A DNA stretch of 64,000 bases from SpSt-398 sp041752235 (GCA_041752235.1 JBGSHM010000023.1:62001-126000); one strand, 5' to 3'. Shown: positions 8,192 to 16,861, counted from the stretch's first letter. The notes: generated by a model not told the origin, from the sequence alone. A program made the numbers and translations.

Positions 8192-9171
8192 AATTGGTGC
8201 TTTTTATTGGCCAGGATATTGTCCATGGTCCATGCTATTTCTCTTTCAAAATTATGCTTTCGCTCGCTACATTCCTGTTTTTTGCAAATCCGACAGGAAA
8301 AAGGGAGGCAACCATCGGTATGGACAAAAAGTTCGATCGATTCACCAAAAGCTTCCTGTACCAGGTGCGAAAGGGCCTCCACTTCCTGATGGGCTTCATG
8401 TACATTCATGTACCAGGGCAAGGTTAGGTGACAATCAAGGTGAAGCACACTCCCATATTTAATGATCCGCAGGTTGTGCAGGTCGATCCAGTTCGCGCTT
8501 TTCTTTTGGTTGAGTAATACCACCAGTTTACGCAGCAATTGAAGGTCGGCCTCATCCATGATGCCGGCAATCGAATCACGTAGGATACGATAGCCGGTAA
8601 AAAGAAGAATGATGCCAAACAAGGCAGCTACGGCGCTATCGATCCAGGCCATTTTGGTGAAATAGAGTAACAGTAAGCCTATGATCAAGCCAAAGGTGGA
8701 ATAGCTGTCAGACATCAGGTGTTTGCCACTGGCTTCGAGCGCGAGTGAACGATTTCTTTTCCCTTGTTTAAAACAATAAAAACCCATTCCAAAATTGATC
8801 AGGGCGGTCCCGAGGATCAGAAGCATACCACTGTCCAGTTTCTCCACTTCCTGTGGATGGATCAGGTTGGAGGCCGCTTTATAAATGATCAGGGCGCCGG
8901 CTGTCAGGATCAGAGTACCTTCTACCGCCGCGGAAAGGAACTCCGCTTTGCCATGCCCATAGGGGTGGTCGATATCCCTTGGTTTGGCCGACACATACAA
9001 ACTGTACAAACCAATAAAACCTGCTGAAACATTGACGATACTTTCCAGTGCATCGGTAAGAATGGCCACCGAATGGGTCATGTAATAAGCGATCAATTTG
9101 GCGGCGAGTAAGAACACAGAAACCCCGGCCACCCATTTCTGTATCCGGAGATTATGTTTTGCGTTCGACAT
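8188..9171 (-). CDS. cation diffusion facilitator (CDF) family transporter with cysteine-rich tail
   Basis: The 327-residue protein has about six membrane segments in its first two thirds, the family block HPYGHGKAEF, and the likely metal site residues Asp in TDALES (helix 2) and His/Asp in HLMSDSYSTFG (helix 5). The cytoplasmic C-terminal domain follows. The tail carries extra cysteines and histidines (GCLPFSCRICKKQECSERKH) that are not a standard part of the family and may bind metal. Proposed role: export of Zn, Fe, Mn or a similar divalent metal in exchange for protons. The stop overlaps the OsmC start. Confidence 0.88.
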   Translation of the reverse strand: MSNAKHNLRIQKWVAGVSVFLLAAKLIAYYMTHSVAILTDALESIVNVSAGFIGLYSLYVSAKPRDIDHPYGHGKAEFLSAAVEGTLILTAGALIIYKAASNLIHPQEVEKLDSGMLLILGTALINFGMGFYCFKQGKRNRSLALEASGKHLMSDSYSTFGLIIGLLLLYFTKMAWIDSAVAALFGIILLFTGYRILRDSIAGIMDEADLQLLRKLVVLLNQKKSANWIDLHNLRIIKYGSVLHLDCHLTLPWYMNVHEAHQEVEALSHLVQEAFGESIELFVHTDGCLPFSCRICKKQECSERKHNFEREIAWTMDNILANKKHQL

Positions 9172-9181
9172 GCCGGTGGTA

Positions 9182-10636
9182 TTATCGCTTCATTTTACGT
9201 CCAAAAAGTGCAATCAGAGGAAGGAAAAGAGGATATATCTTTCTCCAAAAACGAAAATAAAGTTCTTTATTGAAGAGTTGGGAATCCCGGATGGCTTTAT
9301 AGATCAGGAAAAAGGCCAGTGGGGTAAGTACAAGTGTGGCAAGCCACATACCTCCAAAAGAGGTCATCACATTTTCCTTGACAAATTTCTCTCCGGTATT
9401 ATTGAGAAAATAAAAGAAAAGAAAAAGTACCACCGCCACGATCAACGGGGTGCCCAATCCGCCTTTTCGGATGATTGACCCCAGGGGGGCGCCGATCAGG
9501 AACAGTACCAGACAGGCAATGGAAAGGGTCAGTTTCCGGTGCCATTCGATCTTGTGAAAACGAAGGTCTTTGCTCTTGATCTCATAATCGGCCGAATTTA
9601 CCCCCACACTCAACACGGAGGAATTGATTGAACTGGTGACCGTTTGATTGATGTATTTCCGCGCCGAATCGGGGATCAGGTGTTCAAATTTTTTGACACT
9701 ATCTGGCAATTTGACCTCGGGCCCTTTGAACCCCGAATCAATGTATTTGGCAAAATTATTACCAATAAAAGCCTCTTGCCGGGTTCGTTGGGTAACCTGG
9801 TTGATTTGTTTATAAATGGAATCCATCGCTTTGCCAAGTTGCCGCATACTCAGCATCCTGAACTGGTTCTTATTAACGCTGTCGTCGGTACGACGAAAGA
9901 GCAGATTGGTCAGATCAAACTGTTTTTTGTATTCTTTAAAGCCCATCCGGATATACTCGGTATTTAATTCACCGCGACTACCCCTTTCTTCATAGCGCCA
10001 ACCATCGTACAGGCTTATCTCCAGAAAGCGTTTATTGGCGGAGGTCCGAAGGATTCCGCTTTTGGCCGTGATAAAATTATCCTGGAGATAGTTGTTTGCA
10101 TTTTCATAGATCACCACATCGTAAATGATGCTGTCCGATTCTTTTCTGCCCACTTTGATGGCAAAGCCTTCGGTACGGTGGCTGAATACCCCTTCCTGAA
10201 TATCAAAAGTAGGTTTGGCATGTACGATATCGGCCAGAAGGGTTTTGGACTTCAGCGTGGCTACAGGAATAATGAAATTATTAAAGAGAAAGGCCACCCC
10301 GGAAAGCAGCACGGCGATGATGAACAAAGGGCGCATAAAACGCAGCAAGGAAATACCCGATGATTTAATGGCTACCAGTTCCATGGTTTCACCCAGGTTA
10401 CCAAAGGTCATGATCGATGAAAGCAGGATAGCGATCGGAAGCGCGAGGGGAACAAGAACGGCGGCCTGATACTGGACAAATTCAAATAAGACGCGCATGG
10501 GCAAACCCTTTCCCACAAAATCATCGATCCAAAGCCAGAAGAATTGCATCAGGAGCACAAGGATGGTGATAAAAAAAGTGGCCACAAAGGGTCCGATAAA
10601 GGATCGGATAATGAGTATGTCCAGCTTTTTGATCAA
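9182..10636 (-). CDS. LptF/LptG family lipopolysaccharide export permease
   Basis: The 484-residue inner membrane protein has membrane helices near residues 10-35, 60-80 and 100-125, a large periplasmic domain (~140-360), and three more helices at 370-445, as in the YjgP/YjgQ family. These proteins pair with LptB to extract lipopolysaccharide. The start is TTG (the frame MIKKLDILIIRSFIGPFVATF begins as other family members do, and the next Met is over 30 residues in). It lies 10 bp before the CDF gene and may be co-transcribed with it. Confidence 0.88.
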   Translation of the reverse strand: MIKKLDILIIRSFIGPFVATFFITILVLLMQFFWLWIDDFVGKGLPMRVLFEFVQYQAAVLVPLALPIAILLSSIMTFGNLGETMELVAIKSSGISLLRFMRPLFIIAVLLSGVAFLFNNFIIPVATLKSKTLLADIVHAKPTFDIQEGVFSHRTEGFAIKVGRKESDSIIYDVVIYENANNYLQDNFITAKSGILRTSANKRFLEISLYDGWRYEERGSRGELNTEYIRMGFKEYKKQFDLTNLLFRRTDDSVNKNQFRMLSMRQLGKAMDSIYKQINQVTQRTRQEAFIGNNFAKYIDSGFKGPEVKLPDSVKKFEHLIPDSARKYINQTVTSSINSSVLSVGVNSADYEIKSKDLRFHKIEWHRKLTLSIACLVLFLIGAPLGSIIRKGGLGTPLIVAVVLFLFFYFLNNTGEKFVKENVMTSFGGMWLATLVLTPLAFFLIYKAIRDSQLFNKELYFRFWRKIYPLFLPLIALFGRKMKR

Positions 10637-10667
10637 CGCGTTGCTCTTTAAATAATAACTTTATTGA

Positions 10668-11279
10668 ATGAGTGGGGCAAAAATACAGTTTTCGGACAAG
10701 GAGCGGGAGTTGATGACAAATGCCGATTGGATTTTAACAAAGAATGGCATCCTTCAAAAAATGGCCCTGGTTTTTACCGATTGGCAGGCCCTGTACAGTG
10801 CCCGGTTGGCCCAACAAGCTCCTACGCTTTATTCAACAATCCAGCCCTTTTCCTATAAGATCTCGCGGGGTGAGAATTACAAAGGCCTGCCCTGGATGGT
10901 ATTGGATTATCCCCGGTTGTTTGGGCAAACAGATATATGCGCGATTCGAACGCTTTTCTGGTGGGGGCGCTATATTACCATTACGCTTCAACTGGCGGGA
11001 ACCTGGAAAGAACGATGCGAAGAATCACTCTGTTTATCTTATCCGGTTTTAGCCAGGGAAGCGTTCAGGATATCCATTACGGACGATGCCTGGATACACG
11101 ATCAGGATCCTGCGTTTACAACCGAAATAAATAACCTGACATCGGAGGCATATTCCAATGAGATTCGGAAGAGAAACTTCCTGAAGATCTCAAAAAAATA
11201 TCCGTTGGAAGGGGTGGAAAAACTGGCTCAACGTATCCTGGCCGATTATGAACAGTTATTGAAAGCGGCCGGGTATTAG
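10668..11279 (+). CDS. conserved hypothetical protein
   Basis: The 203-residue soluble protein has no signal peptide, membrane segment or motif I recognise. It is rich in aromatic residues (WILTKNGI, FWWGRYITITL) and looks like a folded domain. The ATG start is 31 bp from the divergent LptF/G start. It converges on the next gene, sharing 4 bp including both stop codons (TAG on this strand, TAA on the other). Function unknown. Confidence 0.7.
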   Translation: MSGAKIQFSDKERELMTNADWILTKNGILQKMALVFTDWQALYSARLAQQAPTLYSTIQPFSYKISRGENYKGLPWMVLDYPRLFGQTDICAIRTLFWWGRYITITLQLAGTWKERCEESLCLSYPVLAREAFRISITDDAWIHDQDPAFTTEINNLTSEAYSNEIRKRNFLKISKKYPLEGVEKLAQRILADYEQLLKAAGY

Positions 11280-11656
11280 TTTCCCAATCGGTGAAAGAGG
11301 TCTTTCACCTGGTAATCCCAAAGCATGCTTTGATCTTTGATCTCCTTTTTTTCGGCAAAATCAGATATCACGAGGATGGTCTGATTAGTGATCTCGGATT
11401 TTTCTATGCGGAATTCAAAGTATTCTCCCTTGTCGGAGTGGGTCCAGTGAAAACGAATGAATTTATCTTGCTCTTTTTCCAATACCTCTGCTCTGTCGGT
11501 TGTTCCATTCCAGGAGAAGCTAAATACTTCCTCTTTTTCATCTACCTGATCAGCAAACCACTCCTGCAATCCAGAGGGAGTGGAAAGAAATTCGTATAGT
11601 ATCGAAGGCGAACACCTCACCGGAAATTCCAAGGTATAAAGTTGCTTTTGACTCAT
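11276..11656 (-). CDS. START-like (SRPBCC) domain protein
   Basis: The 126-residue protein resembles the AHSA1-type helix-grip fold: it starts with LYTLEFPVRCSPSILYEFLSTPSGLQEWFAD, continues with SFSWNGTTDRAEVLE, and ends with a helix. Such domains bind hydrophobic ligands or assist chaperones, and no specific role can be given. It is convergent with the hypothetical gene at 10668 and divergent from rpoD, across a 323-bp gap. Confidence 0.75.
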   Translation of the reverse strand: MSQKQLYTLEFPVRCSPSILYEFLSTPSGLQEWFADQVDEKEEVFSFSWNGTTDRAEVLEKEQDKFIRFHWTHSDKGEYFEFRIEKSEITNQTILVISDFAEKKEIKDQSMLWDYQVKDLFHRLGN

Positions 11657-11979
11657 CTAAAAAATTAAATATTTGTTACACCTATACCTTGCAATTATAA
11701 TCAATTAATGATACTACAAAAATAAATTTCTGGTTATGGCAGACAGGCCAAAATTTAAAAGGACGGGTAAGTGAAAATAATTAGACCCTTTTAGCGTTAT
11801 AGAAATGCAAATTTTTTTTGGCCATAACCTTTTTTTCGTTAAATTGCCTTGACGATCAATATGTTCTGGACAATTGGACTGTTGTGAGATGGGATTATCG
11901 GGTTGAGAATAAATCCAAAACTAATTTGACCTATTCAATATCTATAACCCTTTAAAAAACCCAGTTAGTACCCATACCT
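11657..11979. other. 323-bp gap before rpoD: promoters and a structured inverted repeat
   Basis: The gap is AT-rich and holds no open frame worth naming. On the minus strand a TATTTTTG box (11724-11717) may serve the SRPBCC gene. For rpoD two weak candidates are seen: TTTG at 11817-11820 with TAAATTG at 11840-11846, and TTG at 11903-11905 with TAATTTG at 11922-11928. A long imperfect inverted repeat occupies 11732-11829 and is listed separately. Confidence 0.4.
11732..11836 (+). ncRNA. candidate structured RNA or terminator-like fold upstream of rpoD
   Basis: The outer arms GGTTATGGC (11732-11740) and GCCATAACC (11821-11829) are perfectly complementary. Inside them GGCCAAAATTT and AAATTTTTTTTGGCC pair, followed by a weaker nested GGGT/ACCC pair. 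The right arm is followed at once by seven T (11830-11836). The form is that of a ~100-nt structured transcript ending in a terminator, but no good promoter is seen directly upstream, so it may only be a terminator or a leader structure. Confidence 0.3.
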
Positions 11980-12855
11980 ATGAGCATGCGACAATTGAAG
12001 ATCACGAAGTCGATTACGAATCGTGAATCTCAAAGCCTCGAAAAGTACCTCCAAGAGATTGGAAAGGTAGAACTCATCACCCCCGAGGAGGAAGTAAAAT
12101 TAGCCCGTCTGATCAAGCAGGGAGACCAAAAGGCATTGGATCGTCTGACCAAGGCGAACCTTCGTTTTGTGGTATCTGTTGCCAAGCAGTATCAGAACCA
12201 GGGATTATCGCTTCCCGACCTGATCAATGAAGGTAATCTGGGTTTGATCAAAGCAGCCCAGCGTTTCGATGAAACCCGTGGTTTCAAGTTCATCTCTTAC
12301 GCTGTTTGGTGGATCCGTCAGAGTATTCTTCAGGCCCTGGCTGAGCAGGCCCGTATCGTACGTTTGCCCCTGAATAAAGTGGGTTTGACCAACCGGGTAC
12401 AGAAGGCTTTCTCCCAATTGGAGCAGGAATACGAGCGCGAACCCTCTGCCGAAGAGCTGGCCGATCTGTTGAATATGGACCTCGATGAGGTTTCGGCTAC
12501 CCTGAATATATCTTCCCGTCATGTGAGTATGGATACCCCGCTTTCCGAAGGGGAAGACAGCACCCTGATGGATGTAATGATCAACCCCAATGCCGAAAAG
12601 ACCGATGCTGCACTGGATCACTGTGAAAGCCTGAAACAGGAGATCGAGCGGTCCCTGAAACAGCTAACGGAGCGCCAGAAAGAGGTGATCTGTTATTTCT
12701 TTGGGATCGGTGTAGATCATCCCATGAGCCTGGAAGATATCGGCGAAAAATTCAGCCTCACCCGCGAAAGGGTCCGGCAGATCAAAGACAAAGCCATTAC
12801 CAAATTAAGAACAACCAACCGCGGGAATCAGCTTCGCTCCTTCCTCGGTGCTTAA
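11980..12855 (+). CDS. rpoD: RNA polymerase primary sigma factor (RpoD, Bacteroidota type)
   Basis: The 291-residue sigma-70 factor lacks region 1.1, as is normal for the Bacteroidota housekeeping sigma. Region 1.2 is RESQSLEKYLQEIGK, region 2 contains LPDLINEGNLGLIKA and the -10 recognition helix FKFISYAVWWIRQSI, and region 4 ends with the helix-turn-helix LTRERVRQIKDKAI. It directs transcription from the TTTG / TAnnTTTG promoters found elsewhere in the window. A second Met two codons in (11986) is the start seen in many relatives (MRQLKITKS). An intrinsic terminator follows the gene. Confidence 0.95.
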   Translation: MSMRQLKITKSITNRESQSLEKYLQEIGKVELITPEEEVKLARLIKQGDQKALDRLTKANLRFVVSVAKQYQNQGLSLPDLINEGNLGLIKAAQRFDETRGFKFISYAVWWIRQSILQALAEQARIVRLPLNKVGLTNRVQKAFSQLEQEYEREPSAEELADLLNMDLDEVSATLNISSRHVSMDTPLSEGEDSTLMDVMINPNAEKTDAALDHCESLKQEIERSLKQLTERQKEVICYFFGIGVDHPMSLEDIGEKFSLTRERVRQIKDKAITKLRTTNRGNQLRSFLGA

Positions 12856-12911
12856 ATTTTAAAAATAGAGACAGATTTATACTCTTCTTCTTTAATTTTG
12901 CTACTTAACTG

Positions 12912-12945
12912 AAAATGTAATCATTTCGATGGTTACATTTTTTGT
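12912..12945 (+). terminator. rpoD intrinsic terminator
   Basis: AAAATGTAATCA (12912-12923) pairs with TGGTTACATTTT (12930-12941) around a 6-nt loop and runs into a T tract. Confidence 0.7.
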
Positions 12946-13024
12946 TTAACCGCCAAGGCACAAAGACGCCATGAAAGATCAGGCCTTGGTGCTCCATAGC
13001 GCCTTAGCGTCTTTGCGGTTAAAC
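12945..13024. repeat. family B repeat, copy B1
   Basis: TTAACCGCCAAGGCACAAAG pairs with the right arm GCGCCTTAGCGTCTTTGCGG across a short loop. It lies between rpoD and ffh. Confidence 0.8.
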
Positions 13025-13043
13025 CACTTTTTAAAGCAAGAAC

Positions 13044-14369
13044 ATGTTCAACTCATTACAAGAAAAGCTCGAATCCGCCTTTAAGAACCTCAAAGGCCAG
13101 GGACGCATCACGGAGCTCAATATTGCCTCTACCGTGAAGGATATCCGTCGCGCGCTGGTGGATGCGGATGTGAACTATAAGATCGCCAAGGAATTCACTG
13201 ACCGGGTCAAAGACAAGGCCATGGGGGAAAAAGTGATCACGGCCATTTCCCCGGGTCAATTAATGACCAAGATCGTTAAGGATGAACTCACCGATCTCAT
13301 GGGTGGTGAAGAAGCGGTTTTCAATGCCAAAGGCAGCCCGGCCGTCATCCTGATCGCGGGTTTACAGGGTAGTGGTAAAACAACTTTTAGTGGTAAGCTG
13401 GCAAATTACCTCAAGAAAAGAAAGGGGCTCTCTCCGCTGCTGGTGGCGGCAGACATATACCGACCTGCGGCCATGGAGCAACTGCGTGTCCTGGGTGAGC
13501 AGATCGGTGTGGATGTTCACCTCGAACTGGAGAACAAAGATGCCATCTCCATAGCCGAAAATGCGGTCAAAGAAGCCCGGAGCAAGAACAAGAATGTGGT
13601 GATCATTGATACGGCCGGTCGCCTCGCGATCGATGAGGTCATGATGACCGAAGTGGCCAATATCCGAAAGGCGGTCAATCCACAGGAGATCCTTTTTGTG
13701 GTGGACAGTATGACCGGTCAGGATGCGGTCAATACCGCCAAGGCCTTTAATGACCGCCTGGATTTTACCGGCGTAGTGCTTACCAAACTCGATGGTGATA
13801 CCCGTGGTGGTGCGGCCCTTTCCATCAAATACACGGTCAACAAACCCATCAAATTCATCAGTTCAGGGGAGAAAATGGATACCCTGGATGTGTTCTATCC
13901 TGAACGGATGGCCCAGCGGATCCTCGGCATGGGTGATATCACCTCCCTGGTAGAAAAAGCCCAGCAGGATTTTGACGAGGAACAGGCCAAGAAATTGGAG
14001 AGCAAGATCCGGAAAAACAAGTTTGATTTTGCCGACTTCAAGATGCAATTGGAGCAGATCAAGAAAATGGGTAACATAAAGGACCTGATGGGGATGATCC
14101 CCGGGATGGGAAAGGCCATAAAAGATGTCGATATCAGCGATGACTCCTTTAAAGGGATCGAAGCCATGATCAATTCCATGACCCTGGAGGAGCGGGAAAA
14201 CCCCGATCTGATCGACGGAAGCCGCCGGAAAAGGATCGCCAAAGGGGCCGGAAAAGACATCAGCGAGGTCAATAATTTCATGAAACAGTTTGACCAGATG
14301 CGCCAAATGATGAAAAATATGAATAAAATGTCCGTGGGACGCATGCTCCCAGGCATGAAAAGACCTTGA
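13044..14369 (+). CDS. ffh: signal recognition particle GTPase Ffh
   Basis: The 441-residue SRP54 protein binds the 4.5S RNA and signal sequences of nascent membrane proteins. The N domain covers residues 1-~95. The G domain shows GLQGSGKTTFSGKL (around 105), the insertion-box region AADIYRPAAMEQL, DTAGRLAIDE and TKLDGDTRGGA. The methionine-rich M domain fills the last ~140 residues (MKNMNKMSVGRMLPGM at the end). Length is normal. It stands just upstream of rpsP and rimM in the same direction, but rpsP has its own promoter. Confidence 0.96.
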   Translation: MFNSLQEKLESAFKNLKGQGRITELNIASTVKDIRRALVDADVNYKIAKEFTDRVKDKAMGEKVITAISPGQLMTKIVKDELTDLMGGEEAVFNAKGSPAVILIAGLQGSGKTTFSGKLANYLKKRKGLSPLLVAADIYRPAAMEQLRVLGEQIGVDVHLELENKDAISIAENAVKEARSKNKNVVIIDTAGRLAIDEVMMTEVANIRKAVNPQEILFVVDSMTGQDAVNTAKAFNDRLDFTGVVLTKLDGDTRGGAALSIKYTVNKPIKFISSGEKMDTLDVFYPERMAQRILGMGDITSLVEKAQQDFDEEQAKKLESKIRKNKFDFADFKMQLEQIKKMGNIKDLMGMIPGMGKAIKDVDISDDSFKGIEAMINSMTLEERENPDLIDGSRRKRIAKGAGKDISEVNNFMKQFDQMRQMMKNMNKMSVGRMLPGMKRP

Positions 14370-14398
14370 TAAACAATGACAATTTCGTGTATTTCGGG

Positions 14399-14430
14399 TT
14401 TGGGAATATTCCCTTCTTGAATTACATTTG
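14399..14430 (+). promoter_or_regulatory. rpsP promoter with a palindromic spacer
   Basis: TTTG (14399-14402) and TACATTTG (14423-14430) are 20 bp apart, an excellent match to the Bacteroidota promoter. The spacer contains the perfect 12-bp palindrome GGGAATATTCCC (14402-14413). Transcription should begin near 14437, about 39 nt before rpsP. Confidence 0.65.
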
Positions 14431-14475
14431 CAGTCCGAACAATTATTTATTCACGCATTTAAATTTCTATTTAAG

Positions 14476-14925
14476 ATGCCAGTTAAAATCCGTTTGCAAA
14501 GACACGGGTCTAAGAAGAGACCTTTCTATTTCATCGTAGTGGCTGACGGCCGCTCCCCTCGCGATGGAAAATTCATTCAGAAATTAGGTACGTACAACCC
14601 CCTGACCATTCCGGCTACCATTAGCCTGGATCGTCAAAAAGCCCTGGAATGGCTGAACAAAGGTGCCCAACCCACCGACACCGTTCGCCGGATCCTCAGC
14701 TTTAAAGGCGTATTGTACCTGAAGCACCTTTTACGCGGAGTTAAACTGGGTCTGTTCGATGATGCCACCGCTATGGAAAAATTCCAAAAATGGCATTCCG
14801 AACATGAAGCCCAGGTGAAAAAACGCCAGGAAGATGCCCAACGTGCCCGCAGAGCAAGAAGAAACCCTCCTCCCCGCCGCCCGGCTGAAAGAAGGCCTGA
14901 AAGCAGCGCAGGATCGGAAGAATAG
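14476..14925 (+). CDS. rpsP: 30S ribosomal protein S16
   Basis: The 149-residue protein starts at MPVKIRLQRHGSKKRPFYF, the universal S16 start. An in-frame upstream extension to 14428 lies in the promoter region and is not used. The S16 core ends near residue 80; beyond it is a basic, then Pro/Arg-rich tail (RRARRNPPPRRPAERRPESS), a lineage-specific extension. It is followed by repeat A3 and rimM. Confidence 0.96.
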   Translation: MPVKIRLQRHGSKKRPFYFIVVADGRSPRDGKFIQKLGTYNPLTIPATISLDRQKALEWLNKGAQPTDTVRRILSFKGVLYLKHLLRGVKLGLFDDATAMEKFQKWHSEHEAQVKKRQEDAQRARRARRNPPPRRPAERRPESSAGSEE

Positions 14926-14937
14926 CTTTGACCGAGA

Positions 14938-15056
14938 AACGTGAGACGTGAGTGGTGAGTAGTGAATTCTTTTGGGTTCATTATTCACCACTTTTTCATT
15001 AAAAAACATCTCACCACTCACGATTCACGATTCACCATTCACCATTCACCATTTAC
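14938..15056. repeat. family A repeat, copy A3
   Basis: Words GTGAGACGTGAGTGGTGAG on the left and CACCATTCACCATTCACC on the right can pair. It fills the gap between rpsP and rimM and ends 8 bp before the likely TTG start of rimM. Confidence 0.8.
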
Positions 15057-15064
15057 ATCCCCCC

Positions 15065-15586
15065 TTGCCCGAATACTTCAACATAGGAAAACTCGTCGCC
15101 GTTCATGGCCTCAAAGGAGAACTCGTCCTGGAACACAACCTGGGCAAGAAAACTTCTTTAAAAGGTCTTACGACCCTTTTTATCGAGGAGCGGAAAGACA
15201 GTTTTCTTCCCTGGTTTATTGAATCCACCCGGATAAAAAGCGAAGACGAGGTTTTTGTCAAGCTGGAAACCGTAGATACGCGGGAGGCCGCCGCCAAACT
15301 CACGCCAAAACCTGTTTGGATCCCTGAAGCAGATTTTAAGAAATTCACGGCCAAGAATGCACCCATGAACCTTCTGGGTTATACCCTGATCGATCACGGC
15401 AAACCCCTGGGGCCGATCCTCGAAGTGATCGAACAACCCCATCAGTTGCTTTGCCGGCTTGAGATCAATGGAAAAGAATTACTCGCTCCGTTGATGGAAG
15501 CTACCCTCGTAAAAATCGATCATAAAAAAAGAGAAGTAAAAGTGGAATTACCGGAGGGGTTGGTGGAGATGTATGTGGGGAATTAA
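15065..15586 (+). CDS. rimM: ribosome maturation factor RimM
   Basis: The 173-residue protein has the N-terminal beta-barrel (YFNIGKLVAVHGLKGELV) and the PRC-barrel half (LLGYTLIDHGKPLGPILEV). It helps process 16S rRNA in the 30S head. There is no ATG near the start; the upstream frame is encoded by repeat A3, so the TTG at 15065 (LPEYFNIG) is the best start. This gives the normal family length. The rpsP-rimM order is conserved, although trmD, its usual partner, lies 8 kb away here. Confidence 0.9.
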   Translation: MPEYFNIGKLVAVHGLKGELVLEHNLGKKTSLKGLTTLFIEERKDSFLPWFIESTRIKSEDEVFVKLETVDTREAAAKLTPKPVWIPEADFKKFTAKNAPMNLLGYTLIDHGKPLGPILEVIEQPHQLLCRLEINGKELLAPLMEATLVKIDHKKREVKVELPEGLVEMYVGN

Positions 15587-15591
15587 AAAAC

Positions 15592-15662
15592 TTTTACCGC
15601 CAGGACACAAAGGCGCCAAGAACCTTGCGTACCTTGCGACCTAGCGCCATTGCGGTAAATCA
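15592..15662. repeat. family B repeat, copy B2
   Basis: TTTTACCGCCAGGACACAAA is complementary to the right arm TAGCGCCATTGCGGTAAA. It sits between the rimM stop and dinB, whose likely TTG start is 11 bp downstream. Confidence 0.8.
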
Positions 15663-15672
15663 ATCCTTTTTT

Positions 15673-16833
15673 TTGTCTTCTGCTGCCCGCCATATCGCCC
15701 ATTTCGACCTTGACTCCTTTTTTGTATCGGTGGAGATACTCAATAACCCCGCCTTGAGGGGAAAACCCGTGTTGGTTGGTGGATATGAACGCGGCGTAGT
15801 GGCTGCCTGCAGCTACGAAGCCCGCAAATTTGGTATCCACTCCGCCATGCCCATGAAAAGGGCCATGCAGCTTTGCCCCCAGGCCATCGTCACCAATGCC
15901 AGTCGGTCAGAATACTCAAAATACTCGCGCTGGGTCACCGATATCATAGCGGATAAAGTGCCCTTATTTGAGAAAGCCTCGATCGATGAATTCTATATTG
16001 ATCTGACCGGGATGGATAAATTTTTTGGCGTGAGCAAATATGCGCAGGAACTCAGGGAAAGGGTTATCCGCGAAACCGGGCTCCCGATCTCCGGTGGACT
16101 TTCCTCCGCTAAATTCATCAGCAAGATCGCTACCAATGAAGCCAAACCCAATGGCTTTTTAGAAATACCGCATGGCCTGGAAACGGCCTTTCTCTGGCCC
16201 CTTGCCGTAGAAAAGATCAATGGTGTCGGAAAACAAACCGAACTGCTCCTGAAGAGTATGGGTTTAAATACCATCGGGGATATCGCCCGCACCAAGCCTG
16301 AGTTGCTGGAAAAAAAATTGGGCAAATGGGGTGAATCACTCTGGGAAAAGGCACAGGGAAGAGGAAATGCGGTTGTCAATACCGACTGGGTGCAGAAAAG
16401 CATGAGCCATGAAAACACTTTTGATAAAGATCAGACCGATCTTGACTTTTTATTTAAAGAACTCGTGAGACTTACGGAAAAAACAGCCTATTCCCTGCGG
16501 GAAGACGAAAAGATGACGGGCTGTATCACGGTCAAGATCCGGTATTCGGATTTTGAGACGATGTCTAAACAGGAAACGATTGATTATACAGCATTGGATG
16601 ATGTATTGATCGCCAAGGTAAAGGACCTGTTTAATAAATCCTGGCAAAAAGGGAGACCCGTACGTCTGTTGGGTGTCCGTTTCAGTCAACTCATTCCGCT
16701 CAATCTGCAAATGAGTTTATTTGACAATCAGGTCGAAAAACTCCAGCTCTATAAAGCCGTCGACGAAATCAAAGACCGGTTTGGGACCAAGTCGGTTACT
16801 AAAGGCATTAACACAAAAAAGACTAAAAGCTAA
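15673..16833 (+). CDS. dinB: DNA polymerase IV (Y family)
   Basis: The 386-residue translesion polymerase shows the catalytic blocks HFDLDSFFVSVE at the N-terminus and KASIDEFYIDLTG around residue 100, a helix-hairpin-helix (KINGVGKQTELLLKSMG) and a little-finger domain. A C-terminal LQMSLFDNQ is the beta-clamp binding motif. No ATG precedes the catalytic block; the upstream frame reads into repeat B2, so the TTG at 15673 is chosen. The final codons and stop run into repeat C3. Confidence 0.9.
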   Translation: MSSAARHIAHFDLDSFFVSVEILNNPALRGKPVLVGGYERGVVAACSYEARKFGIHSAMPMKRAMQLCPQAIVTNASRSEYSKYSRWVTDIIADKVPLFEKASIDEFYIDLTGMDKFFGVSKYAQELRERVIRETGLPISGGLSSAKFISKIATNEAKPNGFLEIPHGLETAFLWPLAVEKINGVGKQTELLLKSMGLNTIGDIARTKPELLEKKLGKWGESLWEKAQGRGNAVVNTDWVQKSMSHENTFDKDQTDLDFLFKELVRLTEKTAYSLREDEKMTGCITVKIRYSDFETMSKQETIDYTALDDVLIAKVKDLFNKSWQKGRPVRLLGVRFSQLIPLNLQMSLFDNQVEKLQLYKAVDEIKDRFGTKSVTKGINTKKTKS

Positions 16834-16861
16834 AAGCTATAGGCTTTTAGCTTTTAGTATA
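16819..16861. repeat. family C repeat, copy C3
   Basis: GACTAAAAGCTAAAAGCTAT is followed by its complement GGCTTTTAGCTTTTAG. It begins inside the last dinB codons and contains the dinB stop codon. Confidence 0.7.

Noticed and set aside
14972..15064. N-terminal extension of RimM
   Set aside because: The frame is encoded by repeat A3 and starts at TTG; conserved RimM sequence begins only at LPEYFNIG.
15625..15672. N-terminal extension of DinB
   Set aside because: It reads through repeat B2 and adds residues absent from the family.
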